A stretch of 15,757 bases of DNA from Euperipatoides rowelli (taxonomy: Eukaryota; Onychophora; Udeonychophora; Euonychophora; Peripatopsidae), in assembly GCA_003024985.2 (NCBI GenBank), contig PXIH01S0022020.1; one strand, written 5' to 3'. The notes under the pieces were generated by a model. The model was not told where the DNA came from. It did no database searches and saw only the letters and a list, made by a program, of their open reading frames with translations. The translations under genes and the position numbers were made by a program. Below, piece by piece: positions 1 through 9,572 of this stretch; position 1 is the stretch's first letter, and every line of letters starts with the position of its first letter.

Positions 1-970
1 AATTTCCCGTTACAAAAACAAAAGTGTTCTATATGTTATAATGAATGGATTTTTCTATCCATCATATTTATCTGTAAAAGTCTTAATAAAACCACCACAC
101 AGCAGATAATTGAAAATGCCAAAACTTTTAATATTTCAGCGCAGACCAAGATTTTATGTGTCCACTCCTTTTTATTCTACAAAACGAGCATACAAGTGAA
201 TTTACAAATGAAATAAATAATTTATTTACTAATTAGCACTTTCAGGCGAGTTTGAATATTTCAAAACATAATTGCAAGTCATTTTAATACGACATTTACG
301 AATGTCATACTCTTCGAACACGTATTAATAAAAGTGACTAAGCTATCACCTGAATGTACTAATTAACAAACAATTAAATAATAAAAACCAACCACTATAA
401 TGTCAATCATATTTTTAAGAATATATTAAATGTTGTAAATGATATCGGTTTCTATTTTTTTTCTCATACATACTTCCAGTTTAATGTAAAATTTAAGTTT
501 TGTTCTGTTTTTATTTTAAAATAAAAGTAAATCCTTTTAGTTTTTACATGCCATGATTATTTAATCAGTAAAAATGAAAATTCAGTGAATATTTAAAGCT
601 GAAATTTAAAAACTAGTTTAGTTTAGGAAAAAAAAAATGTTTAAAATAGAATAAATTGACTCATTTTGAAGTTAATTGACCAACAAATAACTTATTCTTA
701 ATTAACGTGAGATATTTATAAACTTAACATTACAGTACTGTAAATATCAACCCAAATCAATCAGAAAATTACCTATTCCTATTAGAAAAAAAAACATTTA
801 AATAAATTAGAATTTAAATTAACATAGAAAAAAATACTGAGGAAAATTGCATAAAGCAACATGCGAACCAGCGACGCAAGACGCTGACAATACGCTCAAT
901 TAAGCCACTATTGTAATGTAGTTGGAATTCTTCCTCTCTCAACAATCAATCAAATAAAGATGTATTCACG
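1..970. other. AT-rich non-coding DNA, no gene seen
   Basis: I see no reading frame, RNA gene or mobile-element terminus that can be supported here. The stretch is strongly A/T rich with many short A and T runs. One small patch at about 861-897 differs: it holds several CpG dinucleotides in a short span and a 5-bp inverted repeat (CAGCG...CGCTG). It could be the remnant of a mobile-element end or a small regulatory site, but nothing identifies it. Confidence 0.6.
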
Positions 971-978
971 ATTAATAA

Positions 979-1535
979 TTTTTTTAACTTTATTATAAAA
1001 AATAAAAGATTATGTACAATTATTCAAAAAACGATTATATCATTGCATAATCAGCCAAAAAACACAAAAAATGTTCCCATACAGCAATAACATTAAAACA
1101 ATAAATTCTAACAATAAATTCTGAAACTATTATTTATTTACGTTAAATAACATACAATTTTAACCATGTTCAACATAAATTACTCAAACACCCATCTCCC
1201 CACAATCCTATATACCACCTCCCTTTATATGGCAACTCCATTGCCCCTTCTTACATCATTACTTCCTCATCCCATATGCTACTACTTACTTTGTCTGAAA
1301 AAAAAACACATCATTTTTGTACTCCACATAAATCATTTGCATATACTGTATGCTCATAAGATTCCTCATATCCCCCCCCCCCCCTGGAATGTAATCAAGC
1401 ACCTCACCTTCCATAAAGCAAAGAATAGTACCAATATGAACTTCCTAATCCTAAAATCCACCTTCTCTATTGATTTCATACTCCAAATTTTATTTAAACA
1501 TTATTTCTCCCATGGCTTCCTAATATAAGGCCTCA
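979..1535 (-). other. 3' UTR of the first LINE
   Basis: After the end of ORF2 the minus strand becomes notably purine-rich. It includes a 13-G run (C13 on the plus strand, 1372-1384) and several GGG blocks between about 1170 and 1400, and nothing reads as protein. Further on it becomes A/T-rich and reaches AATAAA (plus 989-994) followed by AAAAAAA (plus 979-985), which would be the polyadenylated end. G-rich 3' UTRs are known from L1-type elements, which fits. The plus-strand open frame across 1166-1528 is a by-product of this composition and is not a gene. Confidence 0.5.
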
Positions 1536-4489
1536 TTATTTCCTTCCCTCTATTACAATCCTAAAACTAATGTGTTTGGTACCCTATTTTCCCACACCCC
1601 CATGGGTAATCAGCATTATAATTTTTGATCACTCCCAATTTAAATAATCTCTCTTTCACTGGTAATATTTTTAAATAAACTTAATTACAAAGTTTGGTAA
1701 TATACCTGCTACCTTAATTTTACTTACTTTTTTTTTTAAATACACTTCCACATTCCTATAGTCCTTAATATTTTCCAACTCCATATTGCCATTTTTTGCC
1801 AATTCTTTTTATTTAATCTTTTCATCTTTCAAACATATCATTTTCACTTCTCTATACACTTTAATCCAGCTTCTTAATACCATATCATTAATTTTATAAT
1901 TATGATTCATTACTTTATTAATCATAGGGTCCCTTACAATATTTTCAAGTACACAATTATGTAATACTACTTTATTAATAATACCCAAATCAATCAGCTC
2001 CAACCCCCCTGTCTTCCTCTGCATTACCCCTTTGTGTTGGACAGGTATTTAAACTTCCAAAACAGACAAGATTGAATTAATCTATTAATTCTCTTAATGG
2101 ACATTTTTGTCATCAAAACAAAAGGCAAATAATAAATGAACTTTGGTACTACAAAAATATAAATTAGTCTCACCCTATCAGCCCACCCCAAAAGCATTTT
2201 TAATTCTCCTAAGAATGTTCTCAACCTCATTTATCTTTTCATTTTTTTCTCTGCAATGTATTTATAATTCTCCTAAGACTGTTCTCAACCTCATTTATCT
2301 TTTCATTTATTTCTCTGCAATGTTGAGAAATTTATTTCATTTATTACTCTCCACTGGGAAAAGGAATACCAAGAGATCATTTTTCATGTTTACCCATAAT
2401 ATCTTTATAAGGAACAGTTCTTTTTTTTTATTCATATCCTATATATACAATTTTTAAAGTTAATTTTTGATCCCGTTACATCAACAAATGTTTGTTGTAT
2501 ATCATAAATTTTCATTATTTGAAATTTATTTGATACCACTACTGTGATATCGTCAATAAATGATACAATATTTATCCTCGTTAACTTGTCCATTAACTCT
2601 TTTATTTTTTTCATCAAATCTATTAGATATAAGGCATACAATGTGGAAGACATTGGGTATACTTGAAGGATTCCATTCTCCATATCTTCAACCTCATTAT
2701 AAATCTTATTTTTGTTAAATGCATTTTACTTATATTAATTAACTTCATCATTAACTTTGTCGCATTATTGACCCACAAATATTTATCCATAACATATTCC
2801 AAATAACTCATATTGACAAACATAAATGCATTTGCCATATTGATTTTTACCACATATATTTATTCCCTACTTTTTGCATATTTAAGGTAACCACTTCAAT
2901 GCTTTAGATATACACATTCCTTTTATGCCAAATACCCCCTCTGGTACTACACCATGTACAACTGGAGTAATTCTATTCAAGACCATCTTTTATATGATAT
3001 CCATATCTACATTCATTAAGGCTATTCACTTTTCACTATATGGCAATATTAAGGCTATTGGCCTATAGCCTGATATATTTGTATACAAATTATTCACATC
3101 ATTATTTTTTGGAATCATTTTTATAAAGGCCTTGTTATATTTTTTAACAATATCTACATCCTCCATATCTAGTATTAATATATGATTAATATTACTCAAT
3201 AATAACTCCTTTCCTCTTTTATATAATAATCTATAAAAAGAATTTGTCAGCCCATCAGGCCTTGGTGAAGTATTATTTTGAACAGACTTTAAAACATAAT
3301 CTAATTCAGCCATCAAAAATTCCCCATTTAAATCCTCACCCCCTATGATAGCATCATTATTTTTCCCTTTAAAAATCTTATAATCCTTGGTCCTATAAAA
3401 GGAATTAAAACACTATGTTGATTTTTCCCTTGAAAACTAGTAGAAAACTGATTCAATGAGTTTTTTTTTGCGTTACTTTCACAATGTCTATATCATAATT
3501 ATTCAGTTCTTGTCCCACCTTTAATACATTAACAATCACCTCTCTCTCTTTTTTTTAATATGGATACAATTTTCAACTTAGGCAAATTTTGGGACACATA
3601 TATTTCCTTCTTACTTTTCAATTTTAAAGCCTTTTTCTCCATCAATGATAAATATTCTATTCTTGTTTTCATGGTCAATATTCTCCTCTGGCACCCCTTC
3701 ATTATTAACACATAGCCTATATTAATTTGCTTATTGATATTTTCAATCTCCCTTTTTATACTTTTCTTATTCTCTATAACAGAGAAAACTACAGACCTAT
3801 ATACCTCTTCCTTAAAAATAATCCACTTCACATGTGGACTCATTAAACTTTGCTCTACTACCTCACACAACTGTAAGTTCTCATAATAAGACTTTTCCCA
3901 TTGTATCACCAAATCACTCCTCAAATACTTACAGTAGTCAATTCCCCCCATCCATACATTAGTTACATCATCAAAAATTATCAGAAAAGGGCACAGACTC
4001 GTAGCTCAATTACAACTTCCAATTTAATATGGACGACACCAATAGCCTATCAAATCGATTTGACAATTTGTTATCCCTCCTAGTTTTAATATTCATCACA
4101 TTAGTTCACATGGCAACATCAAATAAAGCTTATCTATCCATAAACGCCAGAAATGCAGCTTTTTAAATATCACAAAAATATAATTTCTGTATTTCAACAT
4201 AATAGACATCACATTTTCATTGATATAAAAAACACTTATGACAGTATATAGTATTGAATGCAACACCATATCCTCTTCTACAACTCTTTGTTCTACATTC
4301 AAATACTTTGTATTTATTCATTAGCTTTGAAGAAACTTCTTCACCCTCAATTCTTCTTCTCCAGTTCTCCTCTAAACATATAATATTTGGCAAATCTTTA
4401 GTGACATATTTAATTATTATATCAACTTTCCTACATTCATTAAGAGACCTCATATTTAAAGAGTAAATACTAAAATCAATATTATGCAT
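1536..4489 (-). pseudogene. LINE ORF2: APE endonuclease plus reverse transcriptase, multiply broken
   Basis: In life this polyprotein nicks target DNA and reverse-transcribes the element RNA. Starting at the ATG at 4489, the N-terminus shows the endonuclease Asn motif (SLNMRSLN, near 4456) and the Glu motif (IICLEE, near 4372). The later SDH motif is not visible, so the endonuclease looks shortened or eroded. The linker covers about 3960-3320. RT motifs follow: SPRPDG (about 3268-3251), SGYRPIAL (about 3076-3050), NRITPVVHG (about 2970-2945), the motif A region INMANAF (about 2841), PMSSTLY (about 2656-2636) and the catalytic FIDD (2560-2549). The thumb (GWADRVRLI, PKFIYYLPF) lies near 2190-2110 and GGLEL near 1990. 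A PW(G)CGKIG remnant of a C-terminal Cys/His motif sits near 1605-1582. Many frameshifts and stops separate these blocks. Motif A has Asn where catalytic Asp is expected. A 64-bp tandem duplication at 2201-2328 adds another frameshift. Confidence 0.85.
2201..2328. repeat. 64-bp tandem duplication inside LINE ORF2
   Basis: Bases 2201-2264 are repeated directly at 2265-2328, starting TAATTCTCCTAAGA. The first 59 positions differ at only two sites; the last few bases diverge. The unit is not a multiple of three, so the duplication throws ORF2 out of frame just upstream, in the coding sense, of the thumb block. High identity between copies suggests it arose after the element had been inserted. 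Confidence 0.9.
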
Positions 4490-4561
4490 TATCAAAAAAA
4501 TTTGTTATAGAACAACATTTGTTTCCACACCCACCATTTTCTCGACTACTTCCTTATCATT

Positions 4562-6090
4562 TTAAACTTCTAGAATTCTTACCTTTTTAACTTTATAAGT
4601 GTCAATTTCTTCTTCAAATGTCCCTTTATTTTCAGTTGTAGAGCTCTTTATTTTTTTAATTCTAATTTTGCTAACAGACTATAAATTATTAGGCACAAAT
4701 TTTCGATATTCTTGTTCTGTAACAATATTGGGATTAAAGTAATCAGTATCGTTCATGTCCGAGCTCATCTGTGACCCTAGCACTCCCATTTGATTCCATA
4801 ATAAGAAATTAGGTTCATTATCTAACTCTTTTTCATCAAATAATTGTTTTCTCACTTCATTTACATTCTTTTCAACTATATTATTTTCACTGAAAATATG
4901 ACTATCTTTCTGTGATTCAAAATCATAACCATCCATTTGATTTTCACAATCCTGCATCGCAAACTTCTCCTCAGTATTTTATTAACATAATGAATACAGT
5001 TTTTACTATCACTTGCCTCACAATTACTCTGCTCACCCACATAATTCACAAAACACTTTTTACACTTTTTACCTTTACATTCTGCAGATTTATGACCCAA
5101 TTGTCTACAAGATAGGCAAATTGGGTCTCTCCCACAAATTGTTATCATAGCAGACACACCCCAATATTCATTATATGAGGAAAACTCTTGATTTGCACTC
5201 CATATTTCACCACTCTTTTTATCAATATTAGACCCGATTTAAAAGTAATATCACCCTTAACATTATAACTCTCATTCTGTATTTGATTAATTACTAAGTA
5301 AGGATTCATGGTTAATTTTACCTTCTCAAAGTCCTCTTCGACAGGAAACCAATGTACTCTCACTTCAGTATTCTGATGCAATGCCCCTACAGATAAAGGC
5401 AACATGTAGCATTTATTAAATACCATAAATTTACTTTGCAATACCTGCTTAATTTCAGCTAAAATGAAGTCAATACCAATACACCGCAAGTTCCTTGGAA
5501 AATGAATACTTGTGACAGCTTATTTTCCAAATATCCTCACAATCTCCCAAATCATATCTGAGGGATTTAAGCTCACATTGTAATCCTCAGAATACAATGT
5601 AAATATAAACCTCTCCATTGCATACACCGGTTTCATCATTCTGCACAAATATTTCAAACACTTGAGCAATTTGATATACCTTTCAGTATTATTGGCACTA
5701 TCACAAATTGCGTTATCATATCAGACATATTTTTTTCCAAATTGTCAAACCATATTTCAACAAAGTTTCTATTAAGATCATTTTTTCCCTGGCTTACGGA
5801 GGCCATCTTAAACCGGAAGTCATGATGATTCAGAAAATTATTCTTCCTATCACATAGTGTTCCATTTTTATGAATTGTCAAATTATTGTTAGCTATTCCA
5901 ATTCTGTAAGATGTTAATTTGATGTCAAACCCTTCTTTTATCTCTTGTTTGAAAAAATTAAGTTTTTTTTTTGAGAACTCACAAATCCTATTCAAATTTT
6001 TGAAGTACTAAATCCAAATGGTACTTGTTGATTTAGTGTTAACAGTGAAAAGTATTGTATATTCAAAGTATGATAATCCAGATCAGCCAT
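4562..6090 (-). pseudogene. LINE ORF1: gag-like nucleic-acid-binding protein with CCHC zinc knuckle, broken
   Basis: ORF1 proteins of this type coat the element RNA and act as chaperones. I place the start at the ATG at 6090 (MADLDYHTLNIQ), upstream of the first long open segment, because coding continues from there through one frameshift near 6000 into LNRICEFSKKKLNFF. Further frameshifts lie near 5680 and 5155, and an in-frame TAA at about 5520 falls between IVRIFGK and AVTSIHFPRNL. The middle part (about 5630-5150, including EVRVHWFPVEED and ESYNVKGDITFKSG) looks like a folded RNA-binding region. A zinc knuckle CLSC-RQLG-H-KSAE-C (CX2CX4HX4C) lies at 5118-5077, followed by further Cys residues (CKGKKCKKC). 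The acidic and polar tail reads through a TAG at 4681-4679 to a stop at 4564-4562, giving about 510 codons. ORF2 begins 72 nt downstream. Confidence 0.8.
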
Positions 6091-6243
6091 TTTATCAAAA
6101 CATTTTTTTTTTAAGTGAAATAATTTCTGCTTTCAATTTTTTTTATCTTTAACCGAGTTAATCTATTATCATTGATGGTTGGTTTGTAGATCTTCATTTT
6201 GTGTGACTCCAAAAATTCCCTATTGGTCTACTTTTTTTTTTAG

Positions 6244-6324
6244 TATAAGTGAAATGTTTATAAATCTGACATTTCTATGACTTCATCTCTGGACAACACA
6301 TTATATTCCTTTGGGTATCTGACA
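6244..6324 (+). other. Weak exon candidate between splice-like signals
   Basis: A pyrimidine tract ending in AG (6231-6243) is followed 81 nt later by a good donor, ACA|GTAAGT at 6322-6330. The frame ending at the donor contains MTSSLDNTLYSFGYLT beginning at an ATG at 6277, so a first coding exon is conceivable. A TGA lies third in that frame if the whole 81 nt is read as an internal exon. No product is recognised, and the T-rich acceptor could equally be the A-rich boundary of the neighbouring LINE. This may be chance. Confidence 0.15.
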
Positions 6325-6414
6325 GTAAGTAGAAAATAAAAACTGTTAATATGAAAATACTTTTAGGTGCATTATTCAAAACAATTTGAATTTTTATTTC
6401 AATGTAAGAGGTTC

Positions 6415-6439
6415 AATGCAGCAAATATTGTGCTGCATT
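6415..6439. repeat. Perfect 9-bp inverted repeat (hairpin)
   Basis: AATGCAGCA at 6415-6423 is matched by TGCTGCATT at 6431-6439 around a 7-nt loop. It abuts the CTCF-like motif that follows. No function can be read from it alone. Confidence 0.6.
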
Positions 6440-6452
6440 CCCTCTGGTGGCC
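6440..6452 (-). promoter_or_regulatory. CTCF-like motif, candidate only
   Basis: The minus strand reads GGCCACCAGAGGG, which agrees with the first part of the bilaterian CTCF core (CCACnAGrGGGC). The following bases do not complete the GC-rich end of the consensus. A match of this length can arise by chance, and the motif may belong to an unrecognised repeat. Confidence 0.2.
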
Positions 6453-6579
6453 AGTACATTAACTATATAATATCATAATTTGCTTTCTTTGTATTTTTAA
6501 GACCATATAAGTGACATCATTAGTAATTGGTTTAGCTTTTAGAATTTTCAAATAAGATTAATTTTATTTTAAAGCTGAT

Positions 6580-6770
6580 GGGGGGGGGGGGGGCAAGAAA
6601 AAAAAAAAACAGGGATAGGGGGGAAGTTAGGGAGTTGTAGGGGAAAAGGGGAAAGGGAGAAATGGGTGGAGGTGGGAAATGAATTTGTCAATTTGGACCA
6701 TTTAGGTTTTACAAATTTAAGGTAAAGTGGAGGGAGTAAATGGGTGTATGGTGGGGGGAGGGTAATTTCC
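6580..6770 (+). other. G-rich, purine-rich block with G-quadruplex potential
   Basis: A 14-G run (6580-6593) and an A-rich stretch are followed by six G tracts of three or more (starting at 6612, 6618, 6630, 6640, 6648 and 6655), separated by loops of 3-7 nt. More GGG blocks lie at 6664-6770. This satisfies the usual intramolecular quadruplex pattern more than once. The composition resembles the purine-rich 3' UTR of the LINE in this window, but in the opposite orientation. I could not establish sequence homology. Confidence 0.6.
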
Positions 6771-9236
6771 AGATTTTAAGCTAGTTTATAATATAATGTC
6801 TGTATCTTATTGTCAGTTCTGAGCGATAGGTGAATATTTTTATTATTATTTTTATATTATTATGAGTAATGAATGTTATACTTATTATATTAAATCAACA
6901 ATATAAAAAAAAAATATTTTACAGAATGCTGAATACATCAAAAATTGACAATTCATGTAAAAAATAAAACTTAAAACATACATTTTTTGTAGTTTTTATT
7001 TTTTCTTGCCCCTTTTCTTGTCCATTCTGGCCCACTTAGTTTTATATAAAAAAAAAAATACATGACTTGTCAATAACATTGTGATTACAATAAACTATAA
7101 ATTGTTGTGATTTATTTATTTAGAAACAATATGTTTTATAATTTAAAAATGATTCGCTTTCATTTAAAACTATTTGTTTTATAATTATTTTTTCCATCAC
7201 CAACTTTTGAAAACATTTGTTTTGGTTTGTAATTTTTAAAATTTGCTATGATTATGTAATAGTTGACATTTTAAAGCTTCGCAAATATAGTTTTCATTTA
7301 AATTTTAAATCAACATTTTCTAATTTTCTTTTATAAGAATAGTAAAACGTTAGCTTTAAAAATGTTATTTACCATTTGAAAACAAATATTTGAAATGAGG
7401 TAATTTTTAAATGATAAATATTCAAAGTTTTTATCTTGTTGTCTTGTTGTCATTATTCTGTTTTCTCAGGAAAAAAAAAAAAACATAGGTTATGAGGTTT
7501 TGGTAAATAATGGCTTATTTTTAAAACATGAACAATTTGAAAAGTTATACCTTGAACGGAGGCATCTGTGAAATAATCATAATATTTAAAAAAAAAAAAA
7601 ATTAAATGAACGAAAAAGTTGGCATTTTTAAATTCCAGAAGAAAGATTTGTGAAAAGTTATGAAACCTTTTTATAAAACAATGAAAAAAAAAAGAAAATC
7701 ACAAACATCTTGTGTTACAGTAATGAAAAGGTGAGAGTCAAAATGAGCAAGTGCAACTCTTCAAAAATGAATGAAATGAAGATAAAATATTAAAATATAT
7801 AATGCATGTTTATGAATATAATCAATAACAGAAATGACATTGTTTATTTAAATAAAGATGAAGAGGGACTATTTAAACTCATTATCAGTAAATAATAAAG
7901 ATGAAAATTGAAAATTTTAACATGAGGCGCTTAGCAACAAATCTGACACGAATTTAACTTTTACCGACATATATCATCATCTTTTTAAATGATGATAAAA
8001 TAGCCCACTATGGCTTTCAAAGGTTCTATTTCAGATGGAATATTTCATAATATTTCATCCTTAATTATATTGAATCGAGAGAAGACCTCTTATGGTATAA
8101 TGTAAGTCCCAGACCTGAGCTGAAGCCAATATAGTTTATTGAGTATAATATTTAAAATAAGCCATTAAAATTAATTAATATTTAATTTATATACAAAAAC
8201 TTAATTCATAATATATTAAAATATATAATTACATTTGGGCAGAACTGCAGAATTCACCATAATGCTTGAAATTTTGTCTATTGTATATTAATGTGCATTA
8301 TGGGTAATTTATATTAAGTAGTTCCACCTAGATTATATTAATTTCTTAATTAAGGAATAAAAGGGGTATCTTAATTCAACATTTTCTAAATTAAGTTTTA
8401 AAACATTTAAAAAATATTAAAAACCACATTTTCAATTCAAAATTTATAGCAAATTTTACGAAATGTAATTATAATCTAGCAAAAGCCCCAAACCCCCATT
8501 ACATTTTGGAAAAGTAAGCTTCAAATAAGACAAATATTTACATCTATCAAACATACAATTATGAACTACTCTTGATAATCTCCTACAAAACACATGTGTC
8601 AGTGATACAAAAGGTAAATAAAACGAGAATTTAGACATAATGTATTGATTAGATTAACTCGGCCCAACCAGCTTCTAGTAGACTTTTTAATTCTATTAGC
8701 AATTATTTTGATTTCATCAAAGTATTCATTTTCCAAGAACCTTTGCATAGCTTTTACTCCATTTAATGGAAATTTAATGCCCAATAGCTTACCATGTGAC
8801 CCCTTCATATTTCCATACGGAATACAACGATTTGTAGGAATTTCCAAAACATATGATTTAGTAAAGTTGATTTACAAACCAGCAATCTTAAGAAACTTTT
8901 CAACACCTGATGAATCTCAAACAATTGAGATCTATTACCTGTAATCACTGTAAAATCATCAATGTAAGATATGATTTTCACATTCAATAGCCTATAAGCT
9001 ACCAATACTTCCAAGTTACAGTGATTTAATACCATATATAAGTCCATCAAATATAAAGTAGAGGATAACATAGTTCCCTGTAACAATGAATCATCAAGAT
9101 GCTGAAATTTTAAGTAAACACCATTATTCATAAATGCAACAGACTTATAGGCTACTGAATCTATTATTAAATGCGTAATCTTGTTAGAACCAAGATACTT
9201 ATAAATTATATATCTAAGATATTGAACATTAACATG

Positions 9237-9572
9237 TGTAAACACATTTGACATATCTGCCTTATATAAATATATTCTATCCAAATTCCCAAGAGATTGA
9301 GCATTAAATAACATATTATTCAGGGTTTATTTAATAAAAACATACTATATAATAAAAGTTACAAACTAATTGAGTGTGCAGATTTGGCTCAAATACACAA
9401 TTAGATCATTTTTTTTTAAGATATGCTCTCTAGCCCAATTAAGGATGTGAGAACATTTACATTATGATAATATAAGGCAGATATGTCAAATATGTAAACA
9501 CATTTGACATATCTGCCTTATATAAATATATTCTATCCAAATTCCCAAGAGAATGAGCATTAAATAACATAT
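9237..9572. repeat. 80-bp direct duplication flanking a 176-bp insert in the second LINE
   Basis: Bases 9237-9316 and 9493-9572 are identical except at one position (T at 9297, A at 9553). In the minus-strand reading the RT runs into the 9493-9572 copy and resumes from the 9237-9316 copy, so one copy is surplus. Between them lies a 176-bp segment (9317-9492) that interrupts the RT immediately around motif A. The near-perfect identity makes the event much younger than the LINE's other damage. Confidence 0.92.
9470..9523. repeat. 22-bp perfect inverted repeat (fold-back) at the insert edge
   Basis: The arms at 9470-9491 and 9502-9523 are perfectly complementary around a 10-nt loop (ATGTAAACAC). 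The right arm is genuine RT sequence (coding for part of LYKADMSN on the minus strand). The left arm is therefore an inverted extra copy of it. In addition, an 11-base word, ATGATAATATA, occurs at 9464-9474 and again at 9571-9581, which could have served as a template-switch point. Confidence 0.9.

Larger units (their letters stand above)
979..6243 (-). mobile_element. Near full-length degenerate two-ORF non-LTR retrotransposon (LINE), tentatively L1/Tx1-like
   Basis: Read on the minus strand, the element runs from a short 5' leader (6243-6091) through ORF1 (6090-4562), a 72-nt gap and ORF2 (4489-about 1536), then a purine-rich 3' UTR. An AATAAA (plus 989-994) and an A7 run (plus 979-985) mark a possible 3' end. 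The order gag-like zinc-knuckle ORF1, then endonuclease plus reverse transcriptase ORF2, is standard for LINEs. The thumb wording after the RT (GR/GWADRVRLI...PKFIY, then a GGL block) and a C-terminal Cys/His remnant resemble the L1/Tx1 group, but the clade is an inference. Both ORFs carry frameshifts and stops, so this copy is dead. Neither end is proven: I found no target-site duplication, and the 5' boundary is a guess placed at a T-rich tract. Confidence 0.8.
6325..8458. other. AT-rich non-coding DNA with scattered small motifs
   Basis: No supported gene. The notable items are listed separately: the hairpin and CTCF-like motif near 6415-6452 and the G-rich block at 6580-6770. Two further short perfect inverted repeats occur: 9-bp arms at 7972-7980 and 7989-7997 (TATCATCAT/ATGATGATA, 8-nt loop), and 9-bp arms at 8257-8265 and 8295-8303 (CCATAATGC/GCATTATGG). 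The rest is A/T runs and simple sequence. Confidence 0.6.

Noticed and set aside
1166-1528. Plus-strand open frame of 120 codons
   Set aside because: It lies opposite the G-rich 3' UTR of the minus-strand LINE. The predicted peptide is a composition artefact (Pro/His/Leu/Ile-rich, with a proline run from the C13 tract).
2143-2457. Plus-strand frame of 104 codons
   Set aside because: It is antisense to LINE ORF2, and its Phe/Ser-rich text comes from A-rich coding on the other strand.
8645-8944. Plus-strand frame of 99 codons
   Set aside because: It is the antisense shadow of the second LINE's reverse transcriptase and thumb.
9317-9340. CAGGGTTTATT as a hAT terminus at the start of the insert
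   Set aside because: The other edge of the insert has no matching CCCTG end, and the flanking duplication is 80 bp rather than 8 bp.
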